Positions 1-11,091 are shown, numbered from the stretch's first letter. The stretch is 64,000 bases of DNA from Geosiphon pyriformis (GCA_016748015.1 JAAOMT010000590.1:826874-890873); one strand, 5' to 3'. Notes: generated from the sequence alone by a model not told the origin. A program made the numbers and translations.

Positions 1-582
1 TTCTTTGGAATTTGATCTGACCAAACTTTTTGTATTGATTGAGTTAATTATTAAGCCTATTAGCTTTTTAGTTAATATATTTGAATAGTTTATTAATAAT
101 AATTTGGTTTTAAGTAGTATTCTTAGTCTTAAAATTAATAAACTTATAATTTATCTGGATTTTTTTAACAAAATTGTTGGTAAGTTGAAAAGAGAAGTTG
201 TTTTATTAAAAAAAAAGTGCTGTATAGATAATGTTAACATGTTTGATAATTCAAATCTTCCAATTGGCATTGATAATAATATATTTTTTAATTTGATATC
301 TCTTTAAACACATAAGTTTAATAGTATTAAAACTAATTTCTTAAAGATGGCTAAATTGCTAGTTAAATTAATCTTTTATAATATTAGATTATTTAATGTA
401 GTTCAAAAGATGTTGGCTTTAAATAAGTTTATTTCTGTTGTAACAATATAGCATAGTCTAAACTAATTTAAATAGTTAGTTATATATATAAAGAGCATGA
501 ACTATACTTAGTTTAAAATACTTAATTTGTTCAAAAATACTAGATAATAGTTAGATTATGCTTATTAAACTTAATAAAAAAA
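1..582 (+). repeat. Decayed retroelement remnant A (coiled-coil-like ORF plus LINE-type 3' tail)
   Basis: AT-decayed repeat copy cut by the window edge. Read in one frame from about position 25, it gives a broken protein with motifs LSSILSLKINK, NNIFFNLISL and VVQKMLALNK. The same motifs recur in the copy near 16.8-17.3 kb. The last ~120 bp (about 460-582) align by eye with the 3' end of the intact LINE at 24.35-24.47 kb: a catgtaaa-like box, then tttagttt, then ctagata, then a cattaaa-like box and an A-rich end. The upstream ORF does not resemble the LINE reverse-transcriptase protein. It is probably a 3' fragment of a different or non-autonomous element; the function of its protein is unknown. 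Confidence 0.55.
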
Positions 583-1479
583 ATATATATAAATATTATA
601 TATTATAACTGTTTTAATTATAATATAAGTATAATTGTATAGATTTATTTTACAATATACAAAAAAAAATTATAAATAATAATTATAAAATAAAAAATTA
701 TAAAGTTATTATTATTTGTTTTTGAATAAAAATTAGCTTAATAAAGTTTTAAAAAAAATTATTCAAATTTATATTTAGAACATAAAAAGTAATATAAATT
801 AATAAAAAGCAGTCAAATTATTCTATTAAAATTATATTATAATTCTTTTAATTAATTATTAAAAAAAAATAGTTTTTAAATACTTAATTTAAAAATAAAG
901 TTATAAAAATTATTAAAAGTCATAAAAATAGTAATATAAATAGAAAATAATATTATTTAAATATTTAATTAATATGTTTTAATGTAGAATTTTCAAATAA
1001 TATTTTTATTTTTATTTAACAAAGTTATAATAAAAGTAATTTTTTATAAAATAGTATAAAATAACATAATCAATGCTGATTACTTATAAAAAATAAGTAT
1101 ATATATAATACAGTATCTTCAAAAAGTAATGGCAGGATAAATCTTGCAGCATATAATTCTTATTATGATCTAATTAGGTATTGTTAAGACATTTTAAGTA
1201 ATAATTTGTATATATATACATTCTATGCTACTATTTTTATTTTTTAAAACAAAATTGTTTTGATTAATAATATGTTTTATTTCTTACAATAAAATATAAT
1301 CTTGTAAAATTCAATCATGAAATTATTAAAAAATTTTGACAACAAAATTATTAAAATCCAATCAAAATATCTCAAAAAACTAATATTTTTTTTTATTTTT
1401 ATAAACAATATATAAAACAACTTCATAAAAATGATCAAATTTAAACAATTCATTATTCAGATCATTCATAAAAAACTTT
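583..1479. other. AT-rich spacer without recognisable gene
   Basis: Extremely AT-rich sequence with stops in all frames. A few less AT-rich words near 1110-1200 may be the 5' margin of the Tc1 remnant that follows, but I see no terminal inverted repeat that would prove it. Confidence 0.5.
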
Positions 1480-1984
1480 ACCAAAAATGTATTATTAGAT
1501 TGAAAAAATTGAAATCACTTTACTACAGCAATTAAAATTAAGACACAACTTGTAAAAACATATCTTAAGATTGAAATAAGTAAACAAACTATTCGTGATG
1601 AACTTTCTAGATTTGGTTATATAACTGTTTTACCAAAACATATACCTTTACTTACTGAACAAGCCAAACAAAACTGATTAGTATGAGTTCAAAAACATTC
1701 TAATTATAATTAGCACAAAGTAGTATTTTCAGATAAAACAACTTTACAAATGTTTTAAAATACTTGCTTGGCTTAGTTTTATTTGAGTAAACCTATTACA
1801 CTAATAGTAAAACATTTATTTAAACTTCATATGTGAAAAGCAATTTGTGCATATGGAAAAGTTAGAATGTGCATTTTTACAAAAAATATGGACCAATATT
1901 TTTATTATAAAATTCTCAATAAAAATTTATATTACTGTTATGGTTTAAGAATTTAACAAAAAAATCATAAAATAATATAAATTA

Positions 1985-2845
1985 TCCAATCATAATATAG
2001 CACAGTAATAATTCTAAAAAAGTAATAATTAACATAGTGGCAAACACTATTTCATAATAGTAACAAGCACTATTTTACAATAGTGGTCAACACCAACTAA
2101 TAATAGTAGTAAACACCAAGTTAAGATATCAAAAAGAAAGTATTATAATGTGTTTTCTCATAGAATTACAAACATGTATATATACAATAGATTTAATATT
2201 AAAAAAGACAATAAAGTCATAAAACAAATCATAAAAAACAAGTTATCAAACAATTTATTCAACAGTTCTACTTTAATTATCTTCTAGTCTTTACTTTTAA
2301 AATAAATATTTACAAAAATCTTTAATCAAAAAGAAATCAAAAAAAATATTAAAAACTGAATAATTACAACTCAAAGTATTAAGAAACTTACTTGTATTAT
2401 TTATTAAATGAAATTATCATTCATTAGCTGAATTTTTTGGAAGAATAATCCCTAATCAAGATTATTCACATTGTTATTAATTGATAAAAGCTTTATTGTA
2501 AAAATTAAAAAAAGTGCTAAAGACTATTAACATTTTATGTTTCTAGATTAGAGAAACACATTAGACAATTGCAAGAATAGCTTCAAAAAAAACCGTAAAC
2601 AATGGATAGATTTCAGTTTAGCCTTTAAAAAAGAGTACATAAATACATATAACAATTAGGAATTGAGAAATAACTTACATTGTAACATTAAAAAAAAAGC
2701 CTTCAATATAACAGTAATATTATTATACAAATAAAATTAAGGAACTCACAAGAGACTGATTGTAATTAAAACAAGATATTGGCAATTAAATATACTAAAA
2801 AAACTATCTTATAATATTACAATACAATTAATATATATGAATAAC
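1985..2845. mobile_element. Insertion splitting the Tc1 pseudogene
   Basis: About 860 bp interrupts the transposase between the block ending in MDQYFYYKILNK and the second catalytic motif, which should be only about 20-30 residues apart. It begins with the 23-bp tandem array at 2034-2125. The rest shows no readable ORF. Boundaries are approximate, and no clear terminal repeats or target duplication could be seen. Confidence 0.45.
2034..2125. repeat. 23-bp tandem repeat, 4 diverged copies, hairpin-forming unit
   Basis: Four consecutive 23-bp units each start with ATAGT. Unit 1 contains the inverted repeat ATAGTG-gcaaa-CACTAT, and unit 2 keeps a weaker version. Units start at 2034, 2057, 2080 and 2103. 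Confidence 0.75.
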
Positions 2846-3180
2846 AATGTTAAATTTTCTAGCATAACAATAATCCAAAGCATACTTCAAAAAATGTTCA
2901 TACATATCTTGAAATGCAATTGCTAAATCACATTTTCTCTTTGCTATTATATAGTTTAGATCTTAATCTAATTAAGAATATTTGGGCTATTCTTAAACAA
3001 AATGTTAAGAAAAAAGTCAAAACAATAATAGCACACAAAAAAAATATTTCTCAAGCAATTTTTATTATAATAGTAGAAAAAAAATGGAATAATCTGTTTA
3101 ATAAAACTATTTTTAACTGTATTACTAGTATGCAAAATTAAATTCAAGATTGTATTAGTATAAAAAAAAAACATATTAAA

Positions 3181-4135
3181 TATTAATTTTTTATATATAT
3201 ATTCTTTACTTATATATCTATTAAATATTAAAATTTAAACAGAAATTATTATGTATAAAAAAAATAAAAGTAAAAAAAATATCCACCATTACTTTTTGGA
3301 AAGACTATAATATAAAAAAAATATAAAATAAGAAAAAAAAATTATTTATTGTTTATTATAAAACTATAATAAAAAGTTGGCTTAGTATAAAATTAATGCT
3401 TTTTTTAACTTACAAAAAAACTGTATATATAACTAAATTATATAAAATCTACATATTATATTCAAACTACTTTAAGTATATTAAATATTTATATATATAT
3501 TAAATAAATCAATTTAATTATAAATTTACTTGGTATATTATTTTTTAAGAATTAATAATTTAGATAATTAGATTTAAACAATTAAATTTTGAATTTTGAT
3601 TATATATTATTAATATTATTTGTAATTATAATCATATAATCAGACATTAATTAATTAAATTTTTAATAATTATTTCTGAATAGTAATTACAAATCTGAAA
3701 TATTAGATTATATAATTAAAAACAAATAAAAATCTTAAAGTATAATAAAGTCTATTGTTATTAAATTATATATGTTAATTTTTAATTTTTATTAATGTTT
3801 TTTAGTTTACTAAAAATTTTTTATATTTAATTTAAATTTTTAATTAAATTATATTATAATTTGATTATAATTAAGTTAATTATTAATATTTTATTTTTTT
3901 GTTATTGGTTAATATTTATTGAATTAACTTTAATAATATAATTTTTTTACATAATTTTAATATTAATTTTTATAATATATTTTGTAATTTCTTGTATAAA
4001 AATACTGTTTTTTCTGAATTATAACACTAATATGTATTAATTAATAATAATATTATTATTATTAATACTTTACTATTATAATTTTTGTTTTTTTGAAAAT
4101 TTTAAATTTAATTGTTTTAAAAATTAAAACTTTAT
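3181..4135. other. AT-rich spacer
   Basis: No ORF, RNA gene or structured repeat seen. Very AT-rich, with dense stops on both strands. Confidence 0.5.
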
Positions 4136-4139
4136 ATAA

Positions 4140-4800
4140 GTATTATATTTAATAAAAAATGACTGAATATTAATATTACTATAAATATTAAAGTTTAAAT
4201 TATTTAATTTTAAATTATAAGATGTTTTTATTTCTTACTTTTAAATTTTTTCTTAAATTTGTTAATAACTTTATAATTTTTAATTTATTTTTGTTAATAC
4301 AGAGTTTTATATTAATGTTTTTACTTTTTTGGTTTCTTTTTTTGTTGGTTTTTTAACTGTTTGTTATTAATTTTGTAAATTAAATTTTTTGAAATTTCAG
4401 AATTTTAAGTTAATTGTTTTAATTAAGTTTATTATTAAACTAATTAGTTTTTTGATTACTTTGGGTTTTTTTTGGCTGAAAATATGTACAAAATTTTTAA
4501 GTAAAAAAAGATTTGGTTTTTATAAGATGTATTATTAAGAGTTTTACTAATATTTTGGTTGGTTTATCTAAAAATTTTGTTAGTTTTAAGACTAAATTAG
4601 AATTTAATAATATAAATAAAAATAAATTAAATGCTTTTAAAACACTTTTTTAAGTAAATTAATTTTTAATTGTTTAATAACATTATAAAAAATAAGTAAT
4701 TTTAATATTAGATACAGTATTAAAAAAAACTAAATAATTGATCATATGTAAAAAGTACATAAGTTATATTTAGTTTAAAACACTAATAATTAGGCTTTAT
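4140..4800 (+). repeat. Decayed retroelement remnant C
   Basis: Shares a run of similarity (about 4140-4230 and 4400-4470) with sequences near 20.69-20.96 kb and 22.75-22.83 kb. It encodes a degraded LIKFIIKLISFLI-like stretch that parallels remnant A (LIELIIKPISFLV). The end, about 4740-4790, again resembles the LINE 3' tail (catatgtaaaaagtac followed by tttagtttaaa). It is heavily mutated and not coding today. Confidence 0.45.
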
Positions 4801-5210
4801 TTTATAATTTTTATTAAAAAAAAACAATTAAATCTCATGTTTTTTTATATTAATTTTTTGATATTATAAAATAAACATATTATTAAATTAAAAATTTTAT
4901 TTATTTTAACAATAAATAATAATATTATTTAAGTCAAAAAAAAATTTTATGCATTAAAAAAATTATATTTAACATAAAATTAATTATTTTAATTACAAAA
5001 ATAAAATTTTAAATGTTAATTATTCAATTTTTTAATATTTTATGTTTTACAAATTTTTTTATCTTTGATTATATTCTGGTAAATCTTTTAACTTTTACTT
5101 GTTATATACTAAAATAAAAACATTAATGCAAATATAAAAAATAAAATCGTCCACAACTAAAGATGTCGATAATGAAACTGATTTATACTATGTCGCAAAA
5201 TTTTGATCAC
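4801..5210. other. AT-rich spacer grading into a gene island
   Basis: No feature seen until base composition changes at about 5150, at the start of the RPB10 promoter. Confidence 0.5.
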
Positions 5211-5220
5211 CAAGCCACTG

Positions 5221-5280
5221 ATGACGTCATATTGACTTTGGTTTTGTTATTGTTACTCGAAATAAGATTATATATAAAAC
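5221..5280 (+). promoter_or_regulatory. Probable RPB10 core promoter: CRE-like palindrome and TATA-like box
   Basis: The 10-bp palindrome ATGACGTCAT (5221-5230) matches the ATF/CREB-type bZIP site. TATATAAA at about 5271-5278 lies 40 bp before the ATG. That bZIP factors act here is inference from the motif only. Confidence 0.4.
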
Positions 5281-5317
5281 CTTTGTCAATTCAAACATCT
5301 AAAATTCCCTTGTCAAA

Positions 5318-5730
5318 ATGATCATTCCAGTACGATGTTTCTCGTGTGGTAAGGTGATTGGAAACAAATGGGAAGAATATCAACAACTGCTAGCAAACGA
5401 TTATACCGACAAGTGAGTTGAATTGAACATTGGATTCGCCATTTTAGTTGGTCTTAAATATGAAACAGCAACTTTCACTCGCCATTCTGTACATTTTTCA
5501 GTGAAGCAATGAATACAGTCGGTCTAAAACGCTATTGTTGTCGTCGAATGATTTTGACACACTCCGATTTAATCGAAAAGCTATTGCAGTATAATCGTAA
5601 GTGCCATACTACTATTACGCTAAAGCTTTTAACTTTTTTGCGTTATTAACGCCCTATTTCTCTTTACTATTGAATGATAGCCCAAGAAAGATCTCGTGAA
5701 CAATATCGTTCTCAATTTCGTCGTATTTGA
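5318..5730 (+). CDS. RPB10: RNA polymerases I, II and III subunit RPABC5
   Basis: Smallest common subunit of all three nuclear RNA polymerases; it binds zinc and helps assemble Rpb3/Rpb11-type subunits. Exons are 5318-5412, 5502-5596 and 5681-5730 (GT..AG introns), giving 79 residues. The start [18 protein letters not shown] is the invariant N-terminus of the family, so the ATG is certain. Zinc ligands are visible: the CFSC pair near residues 7-10 and the CC pair in KRYCCRRM. The family is usually about 65-75 residues; here a short polar tail ([12 protein letters not shown]) follows the conserved LIEKLL helix, encoded by the last exon. Convergent with RNH1, 274 bp apart. Confidence 0.95.
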
Positions 5731-6004
5731 GCTTTGTTCCAACTTAAAAGAAATGGCTCGGTCAATAAGTGACAATTTAATAGTTAATTTTTCCTAAGCC
5801 ATCCTTTCCATATTAATCTCATTCTTTTAAGCTAGTATACAGATTTCATGTTTGAAGCATAGTTATATAACGTGCAAAAATCTTTTTCACGGATAATATG
5901 TTTCCAAGTTGTTTAAATTCAATTAATTTATAATTCAATGTTCCAAAGTATTCATATTGTACACAAATTTAGCTTGAGACGTTCTTGAAACATCCCGCTT
6001 TAAA

Positions 6005-7600
6005 TTATCTCATGGAAAGAATATCGGAGAATCCTGAGCTGCTCAGCAAGTCTTTATAAGATGTCGGCAGAAGTACAGTGTCATTTGTTGAAGATTGTGG
6101 TTCCACCCCGTTCCCGTTTAGAGGGGAACCTAGGGCACCAAGGTTTGCTAATCGGTCAGCTTCTTCATTACCATGAATTCCAACATGGGCTTCAACATAA
6201 GTCTACAAATCCAAATTTTTAGCATTAAAACTCTGAATATAAGAGCAACACAAGTGATAAAGGATCACTATGCTCACAATTTTGACTTTTCCAGTTCTAG
6301 CCCTAATAAGTCCCATCAATTGTTCAAACAGATCCTTATTTTCAACAATATGATCTTTCCTTGTACTTTCACTACTTTCCTCATTCTTCTTACGGGTTTT
6401 ACTTTTCTCACTTTTGCCACTCTTTGCACTCCTCGCAAGCTTCCACCCATTTTTCTCCCATTTAGGTATCCACAATTCAATTGCTATTGTATATTATGAA
6501 TGAGTATCATCGTGAATAACATAAAAGTGCCTCAACTAGCTAAATTGATATATTTACCTTTTTTCAAATATTGACTATCTGTCTTGATCTCCAATGATGA
6601 ATAATTGTTCGGACAAGTTTCTAAAGCGCGTATTGCAGCCTTCAAAAGGGAAAAAGATTATTAAAGTAAAAATTAAGAAATAAAGGTGAAAACCCTTTAC
6701 CGTTATTTCAGCCCGGTTATTTGTTTGCCTCGAACCAGGCAGCGGCTCGCTTACATTTCTATGATGTACATAATAATATAAGTCTGTTAGACTGTTAGAC
6801 GTAAAACTCTCGAGAACAAATACGTATTTTGGGGTTTGATTTAGAATTTTATACATAACACACCTTGGGTCATTGTCTCCCCAAAATACTCCCACACCTG
6901 CACGAGCACCAAATTGTCCGTTGCTACGAGAACATCCATCAGTGTAAACCGTCAATTTTTCAATTTGATCAGCTTTTTCAGACTTTATAAAAGAAATTAA
7001 ATGGGGTTAGTTCGATTGAATAATGGTGAAAACCTTACTCTTAACTGACCTCTAGAATGGGACAGCAAGTTACGAATTTTTTGATGAATTAGTAGTAATA
7101 TTCAATAAATTATGTGTAGATGAGAAAAGCGAACCTGGAAAGTCTTGAACTTTATCAGAATCATCATTCGAAATCTCCTCTCCAGTGGTAACACTCGATG
7201 AAAGGGTAGAATCTTTCAAAGGTGAAACTGAGGTCTCGTCTACTTGAAAGAAAATCAAAAAAGAGGTTAAAAAAATCCGATGCTTTGGAAGGAATCCGAG
7301 ATTAACTGGCTCACCAGTTTTTCGTTCACTTTGAGGCAATGAAACACAGTAATCAGCTCCAAACATAAAGTTCTCCGCTTCTTTCCTAGTATAAAACTTT
7401 TTGTAGCTTGCATTTTTGAATTTTCCTACTTGTTGTTGACAGTCATCCCTGCGTGTAGAAGAAAAAGAAATTTTAGCTTTTTTACTAAACTGTTTTTTAA
7501 TTAAATTAAAATATAATCACATACTTTACCAAGTCAAATAAATTCCGGGTTCTCGTCCGGTTCGTACTGCATAAAAGGAAGGTTTCTTGACTTTGGGCAT
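6005..7600 (-). CDS. RNH1: Ribonuclease H1
   Basis: Cleaves RNA in RNA-DNA hybrids, removing R-loops and primer RNA. Nine exons were inferred: 7600-7530, 7448-7315, 7239-7135, 7049-7039, 6982-6864, 6758-6701, 6639-6558, 6483-6278 and 6202-6005; they sum to 327 residues plus stop. The N-terminus (FYAVRTGREPGIYLTW through FMFGADY) is the hybrid-binding domain of eukaryotic RNase H1. The catalytic domain shows all four acidic residues: D in VYTDGCSRSNG, E in TNNRAEIT, D in IKTDSQYL and D in HGNEEADRLA, with the active-site His just upstream. A polar linker (exon 3) separates the domains. Exon 4 is only 11 nt; without it the frame hits a stop. The start is the first ATG in frame with the hybrid-binding domain. 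No clear mitochondrial presequence is seen. Confidence 0.93.
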
Positions 7601-8390
7601 GGTTATCAGAGAAAAGACCGAATTGGTGTTATACGAATTAATTTGTGTGAAAATAAAAATTTGCCACAATTGCACGAGCCACACTGAGTAATATATCATG
7701 TGAAAAACAATCACCTTCATTTTCAACCTCTTCAGACCCGCCGGGGCGTGGTTTTTGTTCTGGTCTAGTAGGCGGTAAAACCAAAATAAATTGAAATTGA
7801 TAAATAAACAAAATGGATTAGAAAAGTGCAATTAACTTGGATGAAGATAATCTGGTGTGTATCCGTGTTGTGTGAACCGAATCATGGTGAAAATTGGTTA
7901 GGCGAGTTAAAGAAAAAATTGTAGATGGTTCAGAGGTAAAAAACATGTTCAATTGTCCGTATTGCCAATTGTAAGATAGTTTGGATTTAAGAAATTTTGA
8001 AAGGTTAAGAAAGACCATAATAATATATAAAAATTAATGTCTATAACCCAAATTTTTGGCCTTTCAAAAATATATTTAGGATAAAAATTGAATTCCGTGA
8101 ATTATTAACATTCAAAGATCAGGCGATTCAATCCAAATGGAAAAAAAAAGGAAGGAAAAAACGGGAAGGATATTGAGAAATTTATTTTAGAATTTTAAGT
8201 TGGAATTAAGACTATATATATAATGTTTTCATGATGACTCTGAACTGACCCACAAATGGTTAAATTAATGGTTTATCATATTAGAGTTTTCGACATTTGT
8301 TCTTTTAACCGATGAAAAGATTGTTGTTTAATTTAATTAATTTATTTTCACAATATAAATTAAATTTTTATTTTATTTTTAAAAAAAATT
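7601..8390. other. Upstream region of RNH1
   Basis: Moderate GC to about 8300, consistent with promoter and 5' leader on the minus strand. A GC-rich patch (gacccgccggggcg, about 7736-7749) stands out. Short open frames here show no family resemblance and are not called. Confidence 0.4.
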
Positions 8391-8396
8391 ATTTAA

Positions 8397-8571
8397 ATTT
8401 ATATTATTATGTATATAAAAGACTTATTTAATTTATATTATTATGTATATAAAAGACTTATTTAATTTATATTATTATGTATATATAAGACTTATTTAAT
8501 TTATATTATTATGTATATAAAAGACTTATTTAATTTATATTATTATGTATATAAAAGACTTATTTAATTTG
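8397..8571. repeat. 34-bp minisatellite, about 5 copies
   Basis: A unit of the type gacttatttaatttatatta plus 14 more bases repeats with exact 34-bp spacing: the gac words start at 8421, 8455, 8489, 8523 and 8557. Copies are nearly identical apart from one base change in copy 3, so the array is young compared with its decayed surroundings. Confidence 0.9.
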
Positions 8572-10300
8572 ATTTATTCAAGTTATTAAAAGATTACATA
8601 TTTTTGATTTGAAATAGAATTTTTCCATATTTATTAAGTTTTAAATATTAAAAATCAAAGTTATTTACAAAATTTCAGTTTTTATAAAATACTTAAGTTA
8701 AATTAATGCTCTTTTAAAAGACTATTTCCAAAATTTATTGTCAATTAAAATATTATAAATTTAAAATTTCTAATTATTTTAAACTAAAAGATGTTATCTT
8801 TTAACAATAATTAAAATTTATTTGTTTTTCAACTTTTATTTTATTTTATACTAATAATAATAATAATAACAACAACAATATATAATATAAAAATCTTTTT
8901 TTGAAAAAAAAGTATATTAAAAGTTTTTTTAATTAAGGCTTAATTTTCAATATAATATGATAAACTATTTAAAAAATTGTTATTTCTAATAATATAAATT
9001 TATATTAAATAAAAATAACTAGCTATTAAAAATATTTATAATAAAATAAAACTTGAAAATAAATAATTTAATTTCAAGAAAGTTCTTTGTATTAATTGGC
9101 TTTTTGTAAAATTTTAATTTATTTATAATAATTTTTACATAATTAAATACATAACAGTATAAGAAACATAATAGCTAAATAAATTTAAAGTTATATTTTT
9201 AAAAGCTTATTAATATATATATTAGAAAATTTTCATATGGCTTTAAATTCTGTATTTTTAAAATTTTATAAAAATATTTGAATGTACACAATAATAAAAA
9301 ATTTAATAAGTTAATAAAAACTCATATATTTTTTTACTTTAAAAAATTTCTGATTTTTGAAATTTCAAAAACTTAATTAAGTTATGTAAACAAGTTAAAA
9401 ATTTATTGAAAATCAATAATACAAATTACTTGGAATAATTTAATTTTTATAACAAGAAGCTAATTAGTTATAATGTTATTTGAAAAAAAAATTAAAACAA
9501 TATTAAAAGTTATAGTAATTCAATTTGTGTATCATAAAGCAAGAATTATTAAAAATATTCATGTTTTAACAAATATGAAATTAAACTAAATACAGTATTT
9601 TCTCGCAAAATTTTTATTAAAATAAATAATTTCAGAAAAAATTCTAATAATAATAATAATAATAATAAATAAATTATAAATTATAATTAATGATAATTAT
9701 AATGCATTTAAGTATTAAAAATTTTAAAATTTAAAACTCAAATTAACATATTAAGAATTATTTTTTATTTTCAAACAAAAATTTTGATAAAAACAGAATA
9801 TTAACTCTCTGTTTCGGATATACAATTTAATTGTTTTTTGAAAGTTTTTGGTTGTTGCATTTTTCTGATGATAAAATAACTGAAAAAAACTTGACATATG
9901 TATATCTATTTTTCGGCTTTTTGAAGTTACTAATAATATTATGCATTTATAATTCTCTTTTCAAATACTTTTTAAGATTTAGCCATCTTATTTTTTCACT
10001 CTATTTTTTATTTGTAGTATTTTTTTAAAAAAATTCTTTTGCTTTTGTCATTTTTTAAACAAATTTCAATATTAAATTGTCTTTAAAATAGCATTATTTA
10101 ACTGTTTTTTGTAAAATTTTTGACCAAAATAATATTCATTTTTTAAATTTTATTATTATTATTATTATTATTTTTTAACATTAATATCTTATTAATGTAA
10201 CATTATTTTAATAAAATTTTTTCAATTGTTAATTATAATATTAATGTAATATATATATATAATTTGATAAAAATTTTAAATAATTTGTTTTAATTAAAAT
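8572..10300. other. AT-rich repeat desert
   Basis: No gene seen. Contains (TAA)n at about 9651-9668 and (TTA)n at about 10153-10172. Open frames such as the Phe-rich one at 9831-10028 have no start context, homology or splice support and look like chance frames. Confidence 0.5.
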
Positions 10301-10302
10301 AA

Positions 10303-10404
10303 TAACGAGTGGCTGATCACGCGTAGTTTATTGCGCGATCCACACGATAATTGTGTTATACGAAAATAGTTGGTGGTTAAATTACGCCAGGGTAGCAATA
10401 ATAA

Positions 10405-10432
<28 letters not shown>
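10303..10432. mobile_element. Candidate short retroelement with (AAT)n tail
   Basis: A sharply bounded ~90-bp island of normal GC (about 10303-10395) sits in extreme AT sequence and runs directly into (AAT)n at about 10396-10432. It contains an imperfect inverted repeat (gatcacgcg and cgcgatc). A unique body with a 3' simple-repeat tail is the layout of a SINE or a 5'-truncated LINE. I could not identify A and B boxes, so the class is open. Confidence 0.4.
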
Positions 10433-10437
<5 letters not shown>

Positions 10438-11091
10438 CCATTTGTTAATTTTTATAAAATATTAAAAATTTTTAATTACTTTGTTGTTTTTTGATAATTG
10501 TTTTTAACTTTAAAATGTGATTTTCTATAAAAATATATTTAGATTTTTTAATCTATTTTAAAATTATAAATATAAAACAATTGAGAATTATTTAAACTAT
10601 ATATACTAAACAACATGAAATTAGAATATAAATTAAATTTAAATAATGTTTTATTAATTTAATTTTGTCTATTATTCACATAAATTTGAAATTTATGCTT
10701 TTTTATGGATAATTAACCTTTTTTTTTTAAATTTTTGACAAAACAACTAAATATGCAAATTATAAATTATATTTATTCAAAAAATTGATTTTTCAAGAAA
10801 TTAATTAATATAAAAAATAAAAATATTATAAAAATTGTAAAATTAAGAAGTAAATAGACAAATACATTTAGATGAATGCTGGAATTTATTTTTTGTGCAA
10901 AGCAAGGAATCCAATTTATCATTTTCACTTTTGATTGATGTTTGATGTGATCATGACCAAAGTTTTAACGCCCAAAGAAACACACACCCAGTGGAACGTG
11001 TTTTAATTTCTACTCACTACAGCTGTATGGCTTGTCCAGCTTTAGAAAATTTTCCTCTTTCCTCTTTCCTCTTTTACAGCAGTTTTCGTCA
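10433..11091. other. Spacer and upstream region of the MAM3-like gene
   Basis: AT-rich to about 10860, then normal-GC promoter sequence. No specific motif is assigned. A short upstream frame begins with ATG at 11027 and ends at a stop about 22 codons later, overlapping the main start out of frame; it could be an upstream ORF. Confidence 0.35.

Larger units (their letters stand above)
1480..3180 (+). pseudogene. Dead Tc1/mariner transposase, interrupted by an insertion
   Basis: Two blocks read as one Tc1-type DDE transposase. Block 1 (about 1500-1960) carries the helix-turn-helix part (SKQTIRDELSRFGY) and the first catalytic motif (VVFSDKTTLQMF, D kept, next E changed to K). Block 2 (about 2845-3180) carries the second motif as NNNPKHTSKNVHTYLE, where the family has DND, and the third as LDLNLIKNIW, where the family has the catalytic E in place of K. 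So two of the three catalytic acids are lost, both explained by G-to-A changes. In-frame stops occur throughout and about 860 bp of unrelated sequence separates the blocks. Non-functional. Confidence 0.85.

Noticed and set aside
2034-2125. CRISPR-like array
   Set aside because: Tandem 23-bp units without spacers in a eukaryotic repeat; no cas genes.
6203-6499. Plus-strand frame at 6173-6499 over RNH1
   Set aside because: Antisense shadow of RNH1 exon 8; no start context and no family resemblance.
9831-10028. Small Phe/Leu-rich membrane-like ORF
   Set aside because: T-rich DNA gives Phe/Leu-rich frames by chance; no promoter, splice site or similarity supports it.
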